NCBI RefSeq assembly: GCF_001431205.1
Contig: NZ_LGPC01000011.1
Location: 62,001-126,000 of the forward strand
DNA from: Staphylococcus sp. NAM3COL9
GTDB taxonomy: Bacteria; Bacillota; Bacilli; Staphylococcales; Staphylococcaceae
Direction of reading: 5' to 3'
DNA: 64,000 nt
How positions within the stretch are numbered: the stretch's first letter is position 1; each line of letters begins with the position of its first letter. Shown here in pieces: positions 61,192 to 64,000 of the stretch. A model generated the notes under the pieces. That model was not told where the DNA came from. It did no database searches and worked only from the letters and a program-made list of their open reading frames with translations. Both the position numbers and the translations under genes were made by a program.

Positions 61192-61237
61192 AAAACCAGA
61201 ACAACGACTTGTAGCCAAATCGTTGTTCTGGTTTTTT
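61192..61237 (+). terminator. Bidirectional terminator between ffh and the LLM gene
   Basis: AAACCAGAACAACGA is inverted by TCGTTGTTCTGGTTT with a central ATTTGGCTAC-type loop; T-rich on both outer sides, so it can serve both convergent genes. Confidence 0.9.
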
Positions 61238-61264
61238 GCGTTAACTATATTATTTGTAAAATGA

Positions 61265-62578
61265 TTAAAATTTTTCTAATCCTAAATGATCACGGAAAGT
61301 ATGACCGTCATAAGTTGTTCTGTATAAATTTCTTTTTTGTAATTCTGGCACAATAAATTCTACGAAATCCTCTAAACTATCTGGAAAGACAGGAGGCATC
61401 AAATTAAAACCATCGGCTACACCACTTAGTAGCCAGTGCTCCATTTGATCTACGATATCTTCAGGAGTGCCAATCAATGTGAAATGGCCACCACCAGCGT
61501 TTAAGTAACCAAGTAGTTCTCGTACAGTTGGATGAGTGTCACGAATGATTTCCAATATTGTTTCGTAACGGCCAACTGGTCCTGTAAAATCTTCTACAGG
61601 AGGCAGAAGAGGCACGGGTTCATCTAACTCCCAGTTATGACAATCTTGTTGAATGAAGACACTTAATTGTTTTAGTGCAGTTTCCACTGGTAAGGCTTTG
61701 TCTAATGTCTCTTTCTTAGCATAAGCTTTTTCATAAGTTTCAGCGACATATGTAACTAGACCTGGGAAAATTTTGATATATCTATTACTGTTTTGTGATA
61801 ATTGTAATTGCTGATCAATTTTTTCTCGAAAAGCATGTGCTTGTTTAAAGTTCCAGGATACTGAATACACTGCATCTGCATATTGAGTTGCCAAAGCAAT
61901 ACCTTGTGAAGATGCGCCAGCTTGCATAGCTACTGGACGACCTTGTGGACTACTTGGTGTTGTTGATGGTCCTTTAATTTTGAAATGTTTGCCATGATGA
62001 TTAATAGCATTAATATCATCATCATTAATAATTCTTTTCGTCTTTCGATCATGTAGAAAATGTTTGCTATCCCAAGATGTGAATAACTGATTCATAACTT
62101 TTGCAAATTCAGCAGCAATTTCGTAGCGCTCATTATGATTAGGGAGCGTTTCCATACTGTGATTTAAGGCTTCTAAATCTGTCATAGAGGTGACAAGATT
62201 CCAACCTATACGTCCATGTGATAGATGATCTAGACTGAGTAATTGTCTAGATGCAGTAAAAGGGTTTGAGAACGTACTTGAAATTGTTGCAACAAGTCCA
62301 ATGTGTGTTGTCACATGAGCAATAGCAGATAAACTGACAATTGGATCGAACCAAAATGCTGGCATATCAGTCGAAGATTTTGCAGGAAAAGATTGATTGT
62401 CAGCGAAAAATACTGCGTCGAATAGTCCTTTTTCAGCAAGTTGCGCTAATTCCTGATAATAAGTAATTTCACCGATACGTGTCACACTAGAGTTAGGCAT
62501 CAACCAAGCAGCTTGGTGGTGACCACAAGCATATAATAAAACGCCAATATTAAGTTGTTTTTGATTTTTATCAGACAT
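61265..62578 (-). CDS. LLM-class flavin-dependent monooxygenase (NtaA/SnaA/DszA type)
   Basis: A 437-aa bacterial-luciferase-like protein: LYACGHHQAAWLMPNSS, FFADNQSFPAK, FDPIVSLSAIAHVTTHIGLVATISSTFSNPF, HLSHGRIGWNLVTS, and PVAMQAGASSQGI. These are the blocks of FMNH2-dependent monooxygenases that oxidise nitrilotriacetate, sulfur compounds or methionine analogues; the substrate here is unknown. A reduced-flavin partner is needed; no flavin reductase gene is nearby. GGAGGTGTTTTCT precedes the ATG chosen as start. It is the second gene of a TPP-riboswitch operon, 26 nt after the SDR gene. Confidence 0.93.
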   Translation of the reverse strand: MSDKNQKQLNIGVLLYACGHHQAAWLMPNSSVTRIGEITYYQELAQLAEKGLFDAVFFADNQSFPAKSSTDMPAFWFDPIVSLSAIAHVTTHIGLVATISSTFSNPFTASRQLLSLDHLSHGRIGWNLVTSMTDLEALNHSMETLPNHNERYEIAAEFAKVMNQLFTSWDSKHFLHDRKTKRIINDDDINAINHHGKHFKIKGPSTTPSSPQGRPVAMQAGASSQGIALATQYADAVYSVSWNFKQAHAFREKIDQQLQLSQNSNRYIKIFPGLVTYVAETYEKAYAKKETLDKALPVETALKQLSVFIQQDCHNWELDEPVPLLPPVEDFTGPVGRYETILEIIRDTHPTVRELLGYLNAGGGHFTLIGTPEDIVDQMEHWLLSGVADGFNLMPPVFPDSLEDFVEFIVPELQKRNLYRTTYDGHTFRDHLGLEKF

Positions 62579-62604
62579 AGAAAACACCTCCAATTTATAA
62601 TTTT

Positions 62605-63357
62605 TTAATTCATCGTTAAGCCGCCATCAACAGTGAAATTTTGACCTGTTATACCGTTAGCTTGTTCAGATGCTAAGTATGCAACCATGTTTGCAATGTC
62701 TTGTGGTGACGTCACACGCTTAAGAGGTGTTGTTTGTGCAATCATATCAAATACTTCAGTCGTCGTTGTAGCACTTGCGTCAGTCGTTTTTAACAAGCCT
62801 CCTGACACGACATTGGCTCTAATACCAAATTGACCAAGCTCGGCAGCAATATTACGTGTAAAACCAATTAACCCAGCTTTTGCAGTTGTATATTCATGAT
62901 AAGGTACAACGGGATTTTGATATAAATTTGTACCAATAGAAATAATATTACCTTGCTGTCTTTCTAAAAATTGAGGCATAACACTTTGTGTTACATTGAA
63001 GGCAGCCTTTAATGTACCATCTATTTGTCGTTGGTAATCAGCCCATGTTAAATCTTTAAATGCTTTTTGCTGTGTAGGATCAAATTTAAAACCTACTAAT
63101 GCATTGTTAACTACAACATCAATTTTACCGAAATATTGGATAGCCTGTTCAATTAAGCGTTCAATATCATTTCTATTTGTGACATCAGCTTGAATGGCAA
63201 TTGCAGAGTCTAATCCGATGTCAGAAACAAGATTTTCTGCTAACGATTTATTTTTGTAATAATTGATTATAATATTATACCCTTGTTGCGATAATGTTTT
63301 TGCAATCGTTGCACCTAAACCTCTACTACTACCAGTTACTAAAATAGTTTTATTCAT
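62605..63357 (-). CDS. SDR-family oxidoreductase
   Basis: A 250-aa short-chain dehydrogenase with NAD(P)-binding TGSSRGLG (about residues 7-14), NNALVG (about 81-86), and Ser in ISIGTNLYQ. The Tyr-Lys pair is in YTTAKAGLIGF, and GITGQNFTVDGGLTMN lies at the end. It is closest in style to 3-oxoacyl reductase/enoyl reductase-like SDRs but its substrate is not known. TTAGGAGTGAAAGTT on the minus strand supports the ATG start. It is the first gene downstream of the TPP riboswitch, followed by the LLM monooxygenase, so the two probably act on a thiamine-related compound in sequence. Confidence 0.9.
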   Translation of the reverse strand: MNKTILVTGSSRGLGATIAKTLSQQGYNIIINYYKNKSLAENLVSDIGLDSAIAIQADVTNRNDIERLIEQAIQYFGKIDVVVNNALVGFKFDPTQQKAFKDLTWADYQRQIDGTLKAAFNVTQSVMPQFLERQQGNIISIGTNLYQNPVVPYHEYTTAKAGLIGFTRNIAAELGQFGIRANVVSGGLLKTTDASATTTTEVFDMIAQTTPLKRVTSPQDIANMVAYLASEQANGITGQNFTVDGGLTMN

Positions 63358-63390
63358 AACTTTCACTCCTAAAATTTTAAAAATTAAAAT

Positions 63391-63430
63391 TAAAAAAATA
63401 CACAACCCTCACTATAGAAAGTTGTGTATT
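63391..63430 (-). terminator. Riboswitch-linked terminator before the SDR gene
   Basis: On the minus strand AATACACAAC pairs with GTTGTGTATT around a 14-nt loop, followed by TTTTTTT, 33 nt before the SDR start. A second, shorter hairpin (GGCA-ATCT-TGCC with TTTTT, about 63457-63475) lies nearer the riboswitch. One of them is presumably the switch's expression platform. Confidence 0.85.
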
Positions 63431-63497
63431 AGAAATGATAGAATAGTGATATTGCAAAAAGGCAAGATTGCCCCTTGAATATATGATATAAAATCTT

Positions 63498-63583
63498 TCA
63501 CACTTTCCTCCGCTAGTTTCAGCTAGATCAGGTTCAAAGGGTTTGAGTTGTACTCATCTCAGTTCATAACACCCCTAGTGTAT
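63498..63583 (-). promoter_or_regulatory. TPP riboswitch (THI element)
   Basis: On the minus strand the element reads ACACTAGGGGTG, then CTGAGATGAG, ACCCTTTGAACCTGATCTAG, and closes with AACTAGCGGAGGAAAGTG. These are the conserved CUGAGA, ACCC, GAACCUGAUCUAG and GCGGAGG blocks of the THI box in the right order. TPP binding normally causes transcription termination in Firmicutes, so the SDR-LLM operon should be on when TPP is scarce. Its promoter should lie above about 63600 on the minus strand. Confidence 0.95.
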
Positions 63584-63599
63584 GCGTTTGTTTAATTTA

Positions 63600-63844
63600 G
63601 TCTCAATGTATAGCTTTTAAATATAGATGTCAAGAGACTTAAAATAATTCAAGGAATATCAAAGTTTTATCAAGGGCGTGAAAAGGGAAAATAGACAAAA
63701 GCGCGTAGTTCACAAGATAATTGAGGAGAAAAAATGTTTTTTTAAAATTGGTAAAGGATAACCTCTTTACAAACATCAGAAGAACTGGTATCATTATTTC
63801 TTGTAGAAAATAAATACTTATGAAATTAAAAGGAGAGAATATAA
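63600..63844 (+). other. Intergenic region before rpsP
   Basis: About 240 bp holding the divergent promoters for the TPP-riboswitch operon (minus) and rpsP (plus). Apart from the rpsP promoter listed next I see no gene. AT-rich. Confidence 0.5.
63766..63794 (+). promoter_or_regulatory. Probable rpsP promoter
   Basis: TTTACA (63766-63771) and TATCAT (63789-63794) are 17 bp apart, 50 nt before the rpsP ATG. The spacing and match are good. Confidence 0.65.
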
Positions 63845-64000
63845 ATGGCAGTTAAAATTCGTTTAACACGTTTAGGCTCAAAAAGAAATCCATTCTATCG
63901 TATCGTAGTTGCAGATGCTCGTGCGCCACGTGACGGTCGTAATATCGAACAAATCGGTACTTACAACCCTAACAATGTAAATGCACCAGAAGTTAAAATC
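63845..64000 (+). CDS. rpsP: 30S ribosomal protein bS16, 3' end beyond window
   Basis: The first 52 codons are present: [20 protein letters not shown], then [22 protein letters not shown], the bS16 signature. AAAGGAGAGAATATAA precedes the ATG. The gene runs off the window edge. In most Firmicutes it follows ffh directly (rpsP-rimM-trmD-rplS); here an accessory operon stands between them. Confidence 0.97.
   Translation, partial: MAVKIRLTRLGSKRNPFYRIVVADARAPRDGRNIEQIGTYNPNNVNAPEVKI

Overview
The window is a stretch of staphylococcal core chromosome. IleS, PyrR, LspA, ACP, FabG, PlsX, YlxM and others read like close relatives of their Staphylococcus aureus counterparts. The DNA is AT-rich, and the order of the division, pyrimidine, stp-pknB, fatty-acid and SRP genes is the usual Firmicutes/Staphylococcus one. 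Several features differ from S. aureus as I remember it: sdaAB-sdaAA between fakA and recG, a thermolysin-type protease between recG and fapR, and a TPP-riboswitch operon between ffh and rpsP. A coagulase-negative species, perhaps of the saprophyticus/xylosus group, is my best guess; the species is inference.

Layout. 1-3.7 kb: end of the dcw cluster (pgeF fragment, yggS, sepF, ylmG, ylmH, divIVA). 3.7-9.1 kb: T-box-controlled ileS, a two-domain VOC protein, a small secreted CHAP protein and lspA. 9.1-20.7 kb: ylyB, then the pyrimidine operon pyrR-pyrP-pyrB-pyrC-carA-carB-pyrF-pyrE behind a PyrR attenuator, covering de novo UMP synthesis (no pyrD here) plus uracil uptake. 20.7-22.8 kb: a long intergenic region with a 27-codon membrane-peptide ORF on the minus strand, then yitT-like and VOC genes. 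22.9-29.7 kb: rqcH (minus), gmk-rpoZ, coaBC-priA. 29.7-31.5 kb: AT-rich gap with a second tiny membrane-peptide ORF (minus), a small HTH-like protein and a GNAT acetyltransferase. 31.7-41 kb: a degenerate deformylase paralogue, fmt, rsmB, rlmN, stp, pknB, a 63-bp tandem repeat, rsgA, rpe, thiN. 41-47.7 kb: rpmB (minus), Asp23-like gene, fakA, sdaAB, sdaAA, recG. 48-49.6 kb: secreted M4 metalloprotease (minus). 49.8-61.2 kb: FapR operator and fapR-plsX-fabD-fabG, acpP, rnc, smc, ftsY, ylxM, ffh. 61.2-63.6 kb: minus-strand SDR plus flavin monooxygenase operon behind a TPP riboswitch. The window ends inside rpsP.

How the genes work together. UMP synthesis is sensed by PyrR through RNA attenuation. 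Malonyl-CoA is sensed by FapR for the phospholipid and fatty-acid genes. Stp and PknB are an opposing phosphatase/kinase pair. FtsY, YlxM and Ffh form the membrane-targeting system. Fmt, RsmB, RlmN, RsgA and RqcH serve translation and ribosome quality control. The points most worth follow-up are the TPP-riboswitch-controlled SDR/LLM operon, the 63-bp tandem repeat after pknB, the two unannotated membrane-peptide ORFs and the catalytically degenerate deformylase.
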